Source of the DNA: Loripinus fragilis
Lineage: Eukaryota > Mollusca > Bivalvia > Lucinida > Lucinidae
DNA length: 64,000 nucleotides
Assembly (NCBI GenBank): GCA_964019695.1
Contig: OZ026528.1
Coordinates: forward strand, 51,335,495 to 51,399,494
Direction: 5' to 3'
The position numbers and the translations under genes were made by a program. Shown here piece after piece: positions 32,580 to 45,538 of this stretch (its first letter is position 1; each line of letters begins with the position of its first letter). A model generated the notes under the pieces. It worked only from the letters and a program-made list of their open reading frames with translations, was not told the DNA's origin and made no database searches.

Positions 32580-33425
32580 AAACACCAGATTCGAGACACA
32601 TATGAAACAAAGTTATGTTTTAAAGCGTAAATTCATTGTATTTCGCTGACAGTATGTAGACATGTTCAACTTCAATTGCAAGAGAGTTGGTTAATTCTAA
32701 GACGGACCAGCCTAAATCTCTCATTGGTTGGCCTCACTGCGGCTTAATTACTTAATGGTTGCTTTACTTGTCTGGCCACATTCTTTATTTCACCCAGGTA
32801 TCCAATGACATTAGATTTATCTCCATGTTGATACACGGAGTAAGTAAGAACATTTCCTATGTTCAAACAAAACGAATTATCTGCTTAGCTTTTGTTTTCA
32901 TAGCAGGTATTTTATACTAAAAAAGTAACTGTGCGACTGATAGCTGCGACAAAGCACTGCCGACTCAATTCTTTTATTACTTATTGTTTACTGTTAATCG
33001 ACCTTAAACAGCAAATATGAACAAACTTTAGTCTACTTTTAGTCTCCTATTACTTAAAGGAGTGATTTATCTCCCTTGAACACATTTTAAAAGGCAAATC
33101 TATGAGTGCTCAATGCATTCTACATTACCCGAGGTTTGTCACTATACTTGCTGACTGTCTATTTACTCATAAATCAAATATTTGATATCTTCCTGGTTGG
33201 AACATACTTTACGATAAACTTTCGATTTACTACAACTTATTGGAGGAGTCACGACTTTCAAGTCTAGTATATGGGTGACCCACAGTGGAGAAAAATACTG
33301 TGATTTTCATTTTACCAAACAAAATGCAATGATAAATAATTTAAATAAACAGTCTGTGCCTTGCTGAAATGACGCCCTTCCATGACATATGACAAACAAG
33401 CTAAGGTAAACATAGTTAAAGTCAA
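32580..33425. other. anonymous flank, duplicated in the B locus
   Basis: CTGTGCGACTGATAGCTGC, TTATCTCCCTTGAACA, GGAGGAGTCACGACTTTC and TGACCCACAGTGGA correspond to 58500-58930. This is the far end of recognisable A/B duplication. No gene is supported. Confidence 0.55.
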
Positions 33426-33551
33426 CTCACGAAATGAGTAGAGTTACGAAACAGATTTACCGTTTGAAATATGAAAGAAATATTATTATCCAATCAAGTG
33501 AATACAGTAGCACAACGTGACCAACTACGTAGTTTCACTCTAATCGTGTGA
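33426..33551. mobile_element. MITE, copy 2 of the 13248 family (diverged)
   Basis: ACGAAACAGATTTACCGTTT, ATGAAAGAAAT, TATCCAATCAAGTGA and GTGACCAACTACGTAG match 13270-13360. The TIRs (CTCACGAAATGAGTAGAG and CTCTAATCGTGTGA) have diverged. Confidence 0.8.
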
Positions 33552-33568
33552 TACGTATAATATACTTA

Positions 33569-33804
33569 GCCATCACCTGTGATTTCCAACAATGTGGCAT
33601 TTTGACAAGTGCAGACTCAGACCAGCCTGTGCAGCCTCCTGTGAAGCTTAGAAACTCCAAATGATGTTCAGTCAGTAGCATAACACTCGTAGAATACTCA
33701 AGCGACTAGCAAAGGCTCTGATCAGACTGCGCGTATGCGCAGGCTGGTCTGAGGATTTGCTGGTCGCACATACCACATTGTTGGAAATCTCATGTCGTGG
33801 CTCA
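33569..33804 (-). mobile_element. MITE of the GAGATTTCCAACAATGTGG family, copy 4
   Basis: Ends CACCTGTGATTTCCAACAAT and ATTGTTGGAAATCTCATGTC; core CTGCGCGTATGCGCAGGCTG. It lies only 17 bp from the MITE at 33426-33551. Confidence 0.88.
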
Positions 33805-34740
33805 CATTAGAGCTTAGAAGAACTAAAGTTTACATACCCTTACTAAACTTTCGTTCTCCGTTCACTAATTCGAGGGGCTTCGTCTTTTCCACATGTGCGC
33901 CAAAATCAGTCCCAAGATAACAGTCAGTGACTGTCTTTTTTTAAAAATATAATTAAGGTTTCTAAAAGGTAGTTCCTTGTGTATATTCTGTTTAAAAAGA
34001 TATACTGGCCATCACATGACATTTATCGCATGACCCAAAACGATAAAGGCCGTGTAATCTATTACAAGATTAGTATTTTTCCCTGAAAAAATCTATCATC
34101 AGCTGAAAATATACTTACATCTGATTGCGGCCGACTGTTTAATTGTTTAGACCAGCATTAAAACATCTCAAAATTTTTCCCAATAACCCCTACCCTCCAA
34201 CACCGTCAGCATATACTGAACAAAAAAAGAAAGTTTACACTTTTTGATAGAAATTTACCCAATTTGACACAAACTCATTACTTTAGAAAGTACATGTATG
34301 CGTTTATAGAGGCCCCACATCTGACAAGACAACCATGCCAAAAAGTTTCAAAATTGATCAGGCGTTCGTGAATGACGTTGAAAAAACGTAAAACGGCATT
34401 TTTAAGTCTTGAAGATTATCATTACGACATTTTGAATATGTAAACACGTTATTCTGGAGTCTTTTGAGCATTGCCGCCGTTCCAAGAGTAATATGTGGGG
34501 CAAAGATGTTTAATCGTTGTCGCGTTATTGTTTATAGCGGCTTGAGATAGTTAGGGCAAACAGGAATATCTATCGACGCAACGTAGATCCATCTACGGAA
34601 AAAAAGCAGAGACAAATTTCTTGCACATCGGATAAGGATATCTTAGATTATACCCTGGGATTGAAAATCTTATCTAACCCATACTATCTTACCCAGTCTG
34701 TCACGTGAGGGCTTCATACATTTGTTGTATTGGAGATCAC
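33805..34740. other. anonymous sequence left of the mariner-like element
   Basis: AT-rich, no supported gene and no repeat shared with other parts of the window. Confidence 0.4.
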
Positions 34741-35070
34741 GTACGAGGGGTGATCCAGAAATACGCGGAAAAGTGCTATATAATATTTGTTAATTAAGCA
34801 ATCCCTTTTATACTTATGAAATCTGATCTTTTGATTTATTTTGAATATTGTAAGCTAATTTCAAAACACGTGGAACGCATTATTTTTATGGAATCGTTAC
34901 CTTAGCGACGCAAGGGTAACGCTACCTGGCGAACATGACGTCATTTAACGTTTGCATCCGTTTAAACCAGAAATTCAATGTTTAAAAAGAAGCTTTGTGA
35001 CAGTCACTTTCTGTATTGAGTTATATCTAAACAACAGCCCTGATTTGAGGTTGACGTTAGTGACGTCACA

Positions 35071-35870
35071 ATGCCTATTTTGACGTCATTCGACGCCGAA
35101 CAAAAGCGCGTGACACAGATAGCCCGAATAAGCAAAATGACTACCCTTGAACAGCGGTCTGCGATTAAATTTTGTGTGGCAAACAAAATATCAAGACAGG
35201 AAACGCTCGAAATGTTAAAAACGGCTTTAGGGAACAATGCTATGAAGAAAACTGCTTTGTAAAAATGGTTCAAGGCGATAATTATTTTACTGGTGAACCT
35301 AGGCCATGCAGCCCCTCATCCATCTCTACAAAGAAAATTTAAACAGTCAAAGAGCTGTTGGACTCTGATCGTCGGGTGACTTTTTGACTCTGATCGTCGG
35401 ATGACTATTAGAGATATTACGATTAGGACTGGGAATACCTTCGGTACCGTGTTTAGAATTATTCATAATGAACTAGGTCTGAGGATAATCTGTGCAAGAT
35501 TGATACCACACATGATTGATGAAAATAGGTCTGGTATGCTTCAAATAGCTATCCTTCACCATGACAACGCACCGTCACATAGAGCAGCACAGACTACAGA
35601 GACAATAAAAAGACTCGGCTTTGGATTTTTAGACCACCCACTTACTGACCAGACTTGGCCCCTTGTGATTTTTATCTATTTCCATTGATCAAGAGTGTTT
35701 TGAGAGGTACGTGATTTGAAGACGTTGCTGATCTTCCAGTTGCAGTTCAGCAGGCTATCGCTGAAATACCAGTTAACTCGTATAGAGAGTGTTTTCTTTC
35801 TTTAGTAAAACGCTGCAGAAAATGTGTGGATTGCAAGGGACACTATTTTGAGGGAGAATGGCATGGTACC
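35071..35870 (+). pseudogene. mariner transposase, degenerate
   Basis: The N-terminal part reads EQRSAIKFCVANKISRQETL and continues to a KWF motif, the helix-turn-helix start of a mariner transposase; a TAA interrupts it at about 35260. After a frameshift and a duplicated TCTGATCGTCGG block, the frame at 35401-35688 gives TIRDITIRTG and then LHHDNAPSHRAAQTTETI, which includes the second catalytic aspartate (HHDNAPSH). The segment that should carry the first catalytic aspartate, between LIPHMIDENRSG and LHHDNAPSH, is deleted. A further frameshift near 35640 separates the C-terminal part (CRKCVDCKGHYFEGEW near 35814-35860). It cannot be active. Confidence 0.85.
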
Positions 35871-36690
35871 TATTGTGCGCCAATGTTCTTTCTAACAATG
35901 ATGGAACGGACTTTTCATACTGATGCGCCGGGTCGCGCGATCTGACGTTGCCATGACGTCGTTTAAAATGACGTCATTAAACTTTAAAATATTTAAACAC
36001 CAAAGGGGCTCTTGCATGGTATGGGAATTTAACATGGGAGTCTGCCCACGCTTGGATTTTGAAAATATTATGTTATTTAATTGTCTGGGTTATAACTTTA
36101 ATATTTATGGCGCGTTTGAGTTTTTATGCAATTCCATTGCAAATTTATGACGTCATAAATGATATCACTATAATACCTTAGGTTACCCAGTTATAATCAT
36201 TTTTAAAGTAATTGACATATCATGTAACGGGCGGACAAGTGTTTTATTAAATAGTTATATTATTGATAAGTTCGCTGTTACTTAAAATGGCTTTGTATGT
36301 ATTAGGATATTAGGTGGGCATTCATTTTTATAGCATGGTACCCCAATTTTCGACTGTATATTTTGTATTCAGCCAAATTTGGAATTAACATTTTTACAGG
36401 TTGCGGTCTTTGTCAAGATACCATTTCAACATATAAACTATCCATATATGTTAAGAATATGTAGACCAAATTTCATGAAATTCAAGGACCGGTAAAATAT
36501 TTTTTTAACTTGATGTATACCTCTACCATATTAACCTAATCCTGACCTTTATGCATGAATAAATTATTACAGTACTAACACTGATTTCATGATGGATCGT
36601 GTGCAATCGGTATGTTTCGAGCAATTACGGAAATAAACGTCTTGGTACAATTGGGATGAGATCCATTGATAACTCAATGTAGTTTTACTT

Positions 36691-36765
36691 TCCACGGTAG
36701 TCTTGTGGTTAGTCAGCATAGCTACAGATACGTAGATTATGGGTTCGAATCCTGGTCGACGCAAC
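36691..36765 (+). repeat. tRNA-like head of a SINE-type element
   Basis: GGTAGTCTTGTGGTTAGTCA resembles box A and GGGTTCGAATCCTGG is a good box B, followed by a T-run. Spacing and stem pairing do not make a normal tRNA. Confidence 0.55.
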
Positions 36766-36997
36766 TTTTTTTTTATTACATTTTTCTTTGTTTTCATGTC
36801 AAAGAAATGCACATAAACGCAAAAAAATGTAAGTTCACGCTTTCTTTGAAAATGTAATAACTAACAACTTCTTGATGCTTGGAGTTAGAATTTAGTTTGC
36901 GAATAGGTCTACACCCATGCTATTGCCTCCAAAGCAAAATAAATAAGTTATTGCAGATCGTAGCATTTCTCTAAAGAATAGCAAGGAGGTCCATATA

Positions 36998-37233
36998 TGA
37001 GCCACGACATGAGATTTCCAACAATGTGGTATGTGCGACAAGCAAAGGCGCAGACCAGCATGCACATACGCACAGTCTGATCAGAGCCTTTCCTAGTCAC
37101 TTGAATATTCTATGCCTGGTAAGCTAAAGAATTAACAACATTTAGTTTCAATTCTTGAAAGGAGGGTGCACAGACTCACCTGCGCCTATTCGTGTCAAAA
37201 TGCCACATTGTTGGAAATATCATGTCGCAGCTC
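36998..37233 (+). mobile_element. MITE of the GAGATTTCCAACAATGTGG family, copy 5, inside the mariner
   Basis: Ends TGAGCCACGACATGAGATTT and AAATATCATGTCGCAGCTCA; the core has drifted to TGCACATACGCACAGTCTG. The insertion postdates the mariner element. Confidence 0.88.
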
Positions 37234-37413
37234 ATATCTTAAAAACTGAAGAGGCGACAGGCGATAGTTGAAGTACAGTGTTACGGATCCTACGAGTGAA
37301 TGTTATTGTCACCAAAGAGATCAAATTAATTAAAATGGAGAAACAATTTTGCAAAAGGAGAAAATTTAATAAAAAATAAAACAAAAGTCTTTAAAGTAGT
37401 TACAAAAATTAAT

Positions 37414-37504
37414 GTCGCGTGCAGGATTCGAACTAACAACACAGAGCTTAAAAATATAAGTGTGCAATATTCACGTGTTCTACCCACTGAGCCACCCAAG
37501 CAAC
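37414..37504 (-). repeat. tRNA-like sequence (minus strand)
   Basis: On the minus strand GGGTGGCTCAGTGGGTAGAA (box A) and TTAGTTCGAATCCTGC (box B) are clear, but about 45 bases separate them. SINE head or tRNA pseudogene. Confidence 0.55.
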
Positions 37505-39230
37505 TGATAGCTAATTGAGCTTTATAGCGGTATATACATCTATTGTGTTAAAAAGTACCACATGCATTTCCGTATTAGTCGTACGATGAACGCGGAAGAT
37601 ATATTTAGATGCTCAATCGGCTGTGAAATTATGTTAATGATAAAGGCCAGGATCAGGTTAATATTTTCAAGGTATAAACACATGGCCCTAATTCATCGAA
37701 ATGTGAAAAATACAATAATTATGTTTCAGTGTAAAGCATACTTGAATACTTGCTTAGTTTGAATCATCATGCCAGTACGATTATTGGTAGAAGTTGATAT
37801 GTTCAGTTTTTCCCCGATTATGGATTGGAAAAAGAAAAAAACAATATTCCTTTGATATTAAGTGCCGCGATTCTTATTTTAATGAAGTGCTTACACAATT
37901 ATATTAGCCAATATGATACAATATGTTGACACCTGTACTTAACACATCTAGTTTCTAAAATTAAAACGATATCTAGCCAATGTTACACTTAAAAATGTAA
38001 CACTATTAAGAATTTTAATTCATACAGAAGAAAAACTTTATGATAAGTCAGTTCATACAGGGGAAGAACCTTATTTCTATGATTTTATAATTGTAAGACT
38101 CATTAACAAGCCTGCTTAACAAAAATAACCCCCTGTCAAACCTATTGGTTGAAATTAACCATTTTGGTCACAGATAACTCTTGGCTTCAAAGGTATTGCT
38201 AATTTAATGCTTAAATCCTCTCTGTTCATTCTGTTGTGTGAAACTGATGCTGATTTCCATCAAATAGTAACATTAATACTTTAGCTGGCTGTATATTCTA
38301 GGCATACAGTTTTGTGTCTGGACCTCACTTATTCATGTATAACACTGTTTTATGATACCTTTGATAAGACTCTGTTACACGTTATCCTGGTCACGGCACC
38401 AAAATGTGGTTTCTCTAGTTCAGTTAGGATGTAAAGGAAATATTTAGTCTTCTTGTTTTCACATGTTTATTGTTAGGATATTATATTTCGTAAACAATAT
38501 CATGCAGGACTTGAGGAAGTGATACACATTGTCTTGGCCCCATAGTGCCATGACACAGGGCCATGACCTTTTGCATATCTGACCATTGAATCATTTAAAA
38601 TTGTCTAAACATGTCTTTTTTTAGAAAAGTTGAAGTAGATTGAAAACAATCTCCTTGTGTCGAGTCATTGATTCATTTGAACTAAATAATTAATTTTGCT
38701 ATAACTGACCTATATCCATAAGAGGTAGGAACTTAAAAAGTTACCGGTTTCAGATTTTCATGATATTTGGCTCAAATCAGCAGTGTATATATGGCATGTT
38801 TTTGTGATAATATGATATCTTGTCAAAGACGAGAACGTATATATCTTTTGAATTGAATGTTGAATGTTTTGTAAATTTTTGAAAAAAATATTGAAATTTT
38901 ACAATCACTTCTTCTGAAAACGTAAACCATAATTTATCCGAATGGTTTCGTGGTATTAAAATAATGTCTATGGTATTTTTGATTCAATGTAGATGACAAA
39001 TCATAGAAATAAACAAAACTATAGATTTAGGACATGGAAATTCAGAGACAGGTACCACCTCAAAGGTGGAGTACGTCACGGTTGCTTCCTAAGCCTAATG
39101 TTTCACTATCTAATTCGATAAATACATTTTCATAGTTCGTATATAATGAGTTATTAATATGCAAAGTTTGAAGAAAATCCATGCGTGGGCACAGATGAAA
39201 GTATCCCTTTCAAATCAGCATAAATTTTGC
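37505..39230. other. anonymous AT-rich interior of the mariner-like element
   Basis: No coding region and no repeat shared elsewhere was seen. Because it lies between mariner ends, it must be an insertion or an unusually long untranslated portion. Confidence 0.4.
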
Positions 39231-39769
39231 TTGATTGTACAAAAAAAATGTAATTGGCATTAAAATTGATGAAATAATGGCACTTTTCCGTTTTATTTCT
39301 GGATCACCCCTCGTACATTGTCGCCATTTGACGTCATTGTTATGTTTAAGTGACGTCATCGTGTGGAATTGCATTTTAGCGTATTCAGGGACTTCTGGAA
39401 GCTCATTTTCAAATATAAAAATAGTGGTAAGCAAGAAACAGAATCCATTAGAAAAACCCGTCCCTTGGGATCATCGTTTGACATCACTCGGCAAGCCCTG
39501 TGATGCAGAGGGCGGTCCTCGGGATGGATTTTTCTATCCAACCCTCACATTCATGATGGATTCTTATATTACACTCACGCATTGACGTAAGCGTTTCTAG
39601 CCCGCATATGAAGATGCTACACACCTCACTGCTTCATACATGTACCAGACGATAAAAAACAAGAATTAGAACAAATGGTTTTCAACGCGTGAATTTTTAT
39701 TTTATTTTGAGCCCTTACTTATTCACGACGCTACCAGTCAAACACACGATGATGCAGCTGTTTAGCTCA

Positions 39770-40480
39770 CCTGAGCCAAAGGCTCAAGGTAAGCATTTGT
39801 GATTGGTCTTTGTCCGTTGTGCATCGTGTGTCCGTAAGCTTTTTTTTCTTTAAAGGGCATCTCCTACGGAACCATTGGTCCAGATTTTAAAAAAATCATA
39901 TGAATGTTCCCCATGATTACCTCTTTCATAATTGCATAAATGGTTCCGCTCCACTGAACAGGAGAACCGCAAGCTTCAAATAAGAAATCTTATAAATGAC
40001 ATCTCCTCAACCACTGGATCAAATTCAAAATAATTTCACATAATTATTCCTAATGATACCCTCTACCAAAATTGCACAAACGGTTCTGCTCTGCTTACAA
40101 AAGGGCTACCAGAGCTCTAGATAAGAAATTTCTTTAAATGACGTCTCCTGAACAACTGGTCCAAATTCAAAATAATTTCACAAAATTCGTCCTCATTATG
40201 AATTTCGTCCAGAATCGCACAAGTGGTTCTGCTCCACAGAACAAAGTGGCTGCAGGAGCCCTTGATAAGAAATGTCTTTAAACGACATCTCCTTTTAAAC
40301 CACTAATACAAATTCAAATTTTTTTCACAGAATTATTGTTCATAATACCCTTTACCCAAATTGCACTAATGGTTCCGCTCCGCTGAACAATATGACCTCC
40401 AGAGATCTAGATAAGAAAACTATTTTAATGTTATCTTCCCCTGAACCACTGGTCCAAATTCAAAATCAGTTACAAATTAC
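39770..40480 (+). repeat. tandem array, ~143 bp, about five copies, with a hairpin start
   Basis: It begins with the hairpin TTAGCTCACCTGAGCCAAAG and GGCTCAAGGTAAGC. Anchors of the type GACATCTCCTGAACCACTGG recur near 39858, 39999, 40140, 40283 and 40430. GGTTCCGCTCCACTGAACA recurs in each unit. Confidence 0.8.
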
Positions 40481-40919
40481 TGGAGAGCTTAAACATGTTT
40501 AACGGTTCCAATCTCACACTTAATTCTGATGTGGATCAAAATACATTGATGCTCAGTTGACGTGAAAATGCCCAACTTATTGATGGCTTATCTCCTAATA
40601 GATATAAGCAAAGATGTTAAAAGGAAATTAAACAAAGATAAGAACTCAACAGTACATACGACAGAGTACCGGAGCAAAGAAATCCAACAATTAAACCCCA
40701 GTAGGCCCTACAACAGACACAACTCAGGCCCCATCCCTCCCATATCATAAGTTGGAACCGTCATAGAGTCTGAGCCTTATATGGTACCCTTGAAATAATT
40801 TTGCACTAAATGCAACCGTCAAGTTGTTCAATGCGATTAACACAATAAAAACCTCAGTTCCTGGCACTATCAAAGCCCGGTGTTCCAGGCAGACAATATC
40901 CCTTGATAGTGACCTCTGC
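40481..40919. other. anonymous sequence
   Basis: A short open frame at 40562-40750 lacks any recognisable motif. Nothing else was seen. Confidence 0.35.
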
Positions 40920-40923
40920 TTAA

Positions 40924-41289
40924 AGCTGCATACTCTGTAACTATGAACATTTTTCGAAAAATTTTATTTTCTTTTTAAATCATTTGTAAAAGTAGAATTA
41001 AGCTATGTTTTCACAATAAAAATGTTCAGTACAGCTGAAAACTGCATGGAAAAGTGAATTATCTCATCAAATAGGTGTGTTTTTCTCTTGTTGGTAATTA
41101 TTTGCGTCCCTCCAATAATTCTAGACCGTTGAATTTTAACATAAATGCAGTTGTTTTGATAGTGATACCTTGTTAAGATTTACGAAAATGGTAAAATGTT
41201 TACCTGAATTTGAGTATTTTAGTGTGTTCTTGAAAAATGAAAACATTTTTTTTAAATTTAGAAGATCAAAAGTTACAGACTATGCAGCT
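40924..41289. mobile_element. 366-bp MITE flanked by TTAA, copy 2
   Basis: Same ends as 21217-21582 (AGCTGCATACTCTGTAAC and GTTACAGACTATGCAGCT), with TTAA at 40920-40923 and 41290-41293. The two copies align over their whole length and have the same length. Confidence 0.88.
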
Positions 41290-41293
41290 TTAA

Positions 41294-42715
41294 GTTTACC
41301 TAAAACATTGTTTTGTAAAAAGAAAGTAAGTTAGTATGATCGGAAAATACCACAATTACACTGCAGTCCAACCAGCGGTACCGTGAGGAAGAGCTACAGA
41401 ATACTAACATCCACAAGACATCAGAAAGACAATTAAACTAAAAGCATTTCTCTCCTCCCTATCAAGATGATTACAAACGCAGAAAGAACACGAAGTACTA
41501 CATAAAAAGGATCAAACACAGAGCCCCTTACAAGCAATTGGAGCAACAATAAGCAATGAATCAACACCAACAGAACCACCGCCTTAGAATGAACAGCAGC
41601 CTAGGCCAATGCCGGTGGCTTAAGTGTGTTCTTCTGGTTCCATATCTTAGTCGTAGGTTCAGTTTTGTTAAAACAGAAACACTGATTAGCTGGCACGGGT
41701 GCTTACTATAACTTTTAATCAAAATACGATTTCTATGACTGTCTATACACAGGATATAAATAAGAAAAAGTCAATGAAAGCATGAGTGACAATCTGAGTT
41801 ATTAACAAAATAAAATATCTACGCATGTATATACTAAGAATATATAGAGGAAAAGAAAATGACATGTTACACGTGTGTACAAAATATAAAATCTAAAACC
41901 GTCAATACTTAAAGTATAAACAAATTGACAAAAAAAACTCACAAGCTTTTACATGTTTAAGATACCATATTGATAATACTGGCATGGTATTTATTCACCA
42001 AGGGTGTGGTTCTAAAATTAGAATTGATTTCGATGAGTAAAGAACCCTCAGTGAATAACATACTTATCAGTTTCAACAGTTCCGTATTTGACTGGTACAT
42101 GTATCGATGACCAAACCTAGTAATAAACACACCAACCACTTTTGACAGACTTTTTCCTGGCTAAATCAGATACCAAAAAGCTGTATCATGTCTAATTTTT
42201 GTGAATGCTGCTGACCTGTAAAAATAGATATTTGATCCATCAGTATTTAATATCTTTTATGACTAATTCAAATGAAGTCTGTTAGTAATTACAGGCTGGG
42301 CATTTTGTTATTGATATTGATTATTTCCTCTTTCCGCGTTACAAATGCCTAGGCTGTCCTTCGACTTTGTTTGGTGCACACACTAAAATGCTGTTTTGTC
42401 TTGTTTGTTCAAAACAATATTAGTTTGAAATCTCTTACGCAACAAGGCATATCGGAACTGGTATTATATTGTCATTTAGTTCATAAATCTTCATAAATCT
42501 AAAATAATTGTTGGAAAGCCTAATTTATTGAGCAAATTAAAAAAGATAATTAACAGTTATAAAAAAACCATCAGAGGAAATGGCAAATCCCCCGACCTAA
42601 AAGTAAATGATAAGCAGTTACAAAATGCCAACCTAAAATTTATTAGATGAGATAGTACTGAGAGTCACTGCAATCAAATATGGAAAGATGACAATTATTG
42701 AGCCCACTAGCCTTC
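41294..42715. other. anonymous AT-rich sequence
   Basis: I see no gene, RNA or shared repeat family here. Confidence 0.35.
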
Positions 42716-43860
42716 CCCCATAAAGTTCATTCAAGGGAGATAACTAAACAGGGTAGCTAGAGGAGCAACTATTCTTGCACACGACACACCGTCTTGAACT
42801 GACAAATGTGTATACCAAATATCATCAAAATATCTCAAAGGGTATAAAAGTTATTGTGTGCATTAGTTCCGCTCTTAAGTTCATTTAAGGTAGATAACTC
42901 AAAGCATGGGGGAGCAACCGTTTTTGTACGTGACACATCGTCTTGACCTGATAAATATGTATACCAAATATCATCAAAGTATCTCAAAGGGTATAAAATT
43001 AATGAGCGCACTAGCTTTCTGCTATAAAGTTCATTCAATGGAGATAACTCTAAGGGACAGCATTGGGAGCAGCCGTTCTTATACGCGATATGCCTTCTTT
43101 ACCTGATATATATCTAAAACAATTATCATGAAACTATCTCAAAGTGTATAAGAGCTATTGAGAGCACACGTTTGCCCATATAAAGTTCATTCAAGGGAGA
43201 TAACTCAAAAGGCCAGTTAGAGAGAGCAACCATTCTTGACATGACACACCATCATGATCTGATATATGTGTATACCAAATATCATCAAATATCTTAAATG
43301 GAATAAGCGTTATTGAGCGCACAATCTTTCCCCAATAAAGTTTATTTAAGGGAGCTAACTCAAAAGTGGAGCAAGGGGGAGCAACCATTCTTACTAATAA
43401 AATACCGTCTTGATCTGATATATATACATTCCAAATATCATCCAAATATCTCAAAGGGTATAAGAGTTATTGAGCGCACAAGCTTTCCACTCTAAAGTAG
43501 ATTCAAGGGCGACAATTAAAAAGGGCAGCAGGAGGGAGCAACCATTCTTGCACGCGACATATTGTCTTGATCTGATATAGATATGTATACCAATTATCAC
43601 TAAAATATCTCGAAGGGTATAGTAGTTAATGAGCGCACAAGCTTTCCCCTATAAAGATCGTTTAAGGGAGATAACTCAAAATGCTAGCATGGGTGAGCAA
43701 CCATACTTGCACTCGACACACCGTCTTGACTACCAACTAGTATCAAAATATCTTAAAGGGTATTAATGTGATAGAGCGCACAAGTTTTTGTCTACGGACG
43801 GACGGACAGACGCCAGGCCGATCGCTATATCCCCCGAATCTTGTCAGTTTGGGGATGAAA
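42716..43860 (+). repeat. tandem array, ~155 bp, about seven copies, with GGAC-rich terminus
   Basis: TTCAAGGGAGATAACTCAAA recurs near 42730, 42886, 43035, 43190, 43346, 43500 and 43663. Each unit also has GGGAGCAACCATTCTTG, ACACACCGTCTTGA, ATATCATCAAAATATCTC and AGGGTATAAGAGTTATTGAG. It ends at 43795 with GGACGGACGGACAGACGCCA, like other arrays here. Confidence 0.88.
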
Positions 43861-44227
43861 AGTGGAATACAACATGGATATCATGTGACAGTCTGCAATC
43901 CTGGTTCTTCAGCTCTGACTATCTGTGAGTCATAAGCCCTTTTTGTAAGTCAGAGTGCGTTAGTTTAATTGGATTGATTCTCTGTGATGATGCATTGCAT
44001 TAGTTAGGGAGCCTCTATGCGAGCTAAACAAGGTTTGTATGTGACAAAAACATGATCTAGGGCTTAGATTCTGCGCCAAGGCGGCGGTTCTGTTGTTGTT
44101 GATTTCTTGTTTTATATACCTCCCATTGTTTGTGGGAAATCTATGTTTGCTCTTTGTTTTGTTATGTATTCCTTTGTGTCCTTTCTAATTTTGCAATCAT
44201 CTTGATGAGGAAGAGATAGCTGGTTAA

Positions 44228-44412
44228 GGGGGCGCAATGGCTCAGTAATGGAGTGCTTGACTCGAGACCAAGGGCCGCGGGTTCGAGCCTCACCGACGTC
44301 ACTGCCTTATGGTCCTTGAGCAAGACACACTTATCCTAGCTTAGTACTGGTTCAACACCCTTCCCTATATAACTGAAAGATTGTTGATGGGACATGGAAA
44401 ATCAAATTAAAA
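44228..44412 (+). mobile_element. tRNA-derived SINE, family 1 (best copy)
   Basis: Box A AATGGCTCAGTAATGGAGTG, box B GGGTTCGAGCCTC, then CCTTGAGCAAGACACACTTA, TTAGTACTGGTTCAAC, GAAAGATTGTTGATGGGAC and an AAATCAAATTAAAA tail. Confidence 0.88.
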
Positions 44413-44879
44413 AAGATAGTTGGTTGCTCTGCTTTAATTGTCTTTCTGACGTCTTGGGACTCATATGTTCTTTGGCTCTTCCTCACGGTGCTGTTGGTTG
44501 GTTTGTAGTGTAAGATTGTGGTATTTCCTGATCATACTATATATGCATGCACAGTTATCTGTAACGAAGACAGTTTGAGTCACTTGTGCGGTATCTTCTT
44601 CATTTTGAAGTTATTGGATATTCATGTACTACCTGATTAGGTAGATGACACATAGTTGTTCCCCCTTCATTACCAGTGTTGGGAATGTAAGTATTATCTA
44701 TTGACAAAACACTGTAGCCATTTTACAAAAGTTTCAGTCAACTTTATGTACAAAATACAATTTCTACTACAACTTAATAAACGTAGAATATATGAAAAAC
44801 AAGGAAAAAGACACATACACACGCTCACTCAAATTATAAATAAAAATTGTTCGTAGCTAAGTACACATCACAATATATA

Positions 44880-45454
44880 AAGAGCTACGTACATTAAGGG
44901 ACTAGTTTGCCCCCCTCTAGAGCAAAAAACTGAAAGTTGCGTTTCACCGATTTCTTTTGATTGGTTTATTAGTAGAATATTCCAAGTGTGGAATTCTGGT
45001 ATTTATTTAACTTTTACCGTTGCTATGGTAACACAACTGGCTGACAAAATAGGCTAAAATTAGAGAGGTTGTCTTTTTTGACCAAATTTAAGGCTTTTGG
45101 AGACCGATTTTTAAGAATTAGATATCAGCCCATCTTATTAACAACATACCCTTTTAATATGTTGTGGGCCGTCATAATTCCCATCTTCTTTTAAAATGTC
45201 TTTTTGGTATTTGCTTGTGCTCTATGTTAATTCATCTGTCAAATGTCTGAAGTTTGCTCCAAAATGGTCGTTTTCGGATTTTCAGCCTAGTTTGGGAGCC
45301 ATTTTTGTTACCATAGCAACGGTCAAATTAATACCAGACTTTTACACTTAGGCTATTGTTCTAATAAACTAATACGAAGAAATTGGTGAAAAACAATTTT
45401 TATTTGTTAACTTCATAGGGGGGCCAAAATAGCCTCTTAATGCACATAGCTCTT
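44880..45454. mobile_element. 575-bp foldback element
   Basis: Arms of about 190 bp: AAGAGCTACGTACATTAAGG faces its complement ending AGCTCTT at 45454. The pair ACCGTTGCTATGGTAACA and TGTTACCATAGCAACGGT lies inside. No coding content. Confidence 0.85.
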
Positions 45455-45538
45455 AATATAATTGGACCCGTTTGCTGTCTACATCAATGTGTTGTAAAAC
45501 TATGGATGCTATAGTAATTTGCAGTTTTGCAATGATTT

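Larger units (their letters stand above)
34744..39313 (+). mobile_element. mariner-like (Tc1/mariner) element, 4.57 kb, enlarged by nested insertions
   Basis: TIRs CGAGGGGTGATCCAGAAATA and TATTTCTGGATCACCCCTCG (one mismatch) are each bordered by TA (34742-34743 and 39314-39315), the mariner target. It contains a broken transposase at 35071-35870. Typical mariners are near 1.3 kb; the extra length includes tRNA-like elements at 36691 and 37414, a MITE at 36998-37233 and about 1.7 kb of anonymous AT-rich sequence before the right end. Confidence 0.85.

Noticed and set aside
35004..35273. 89-codon minus-strand frame
   Set aside because: It is the shadow of the mariner transposase N-terminal region.
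37414..37504. functional tRNA genes here and at 20981-21074 and 36691-36765
   Set aside because: Box A and box B are recognisable, but spacing and stem pairing do not form a normal cloverleaf.
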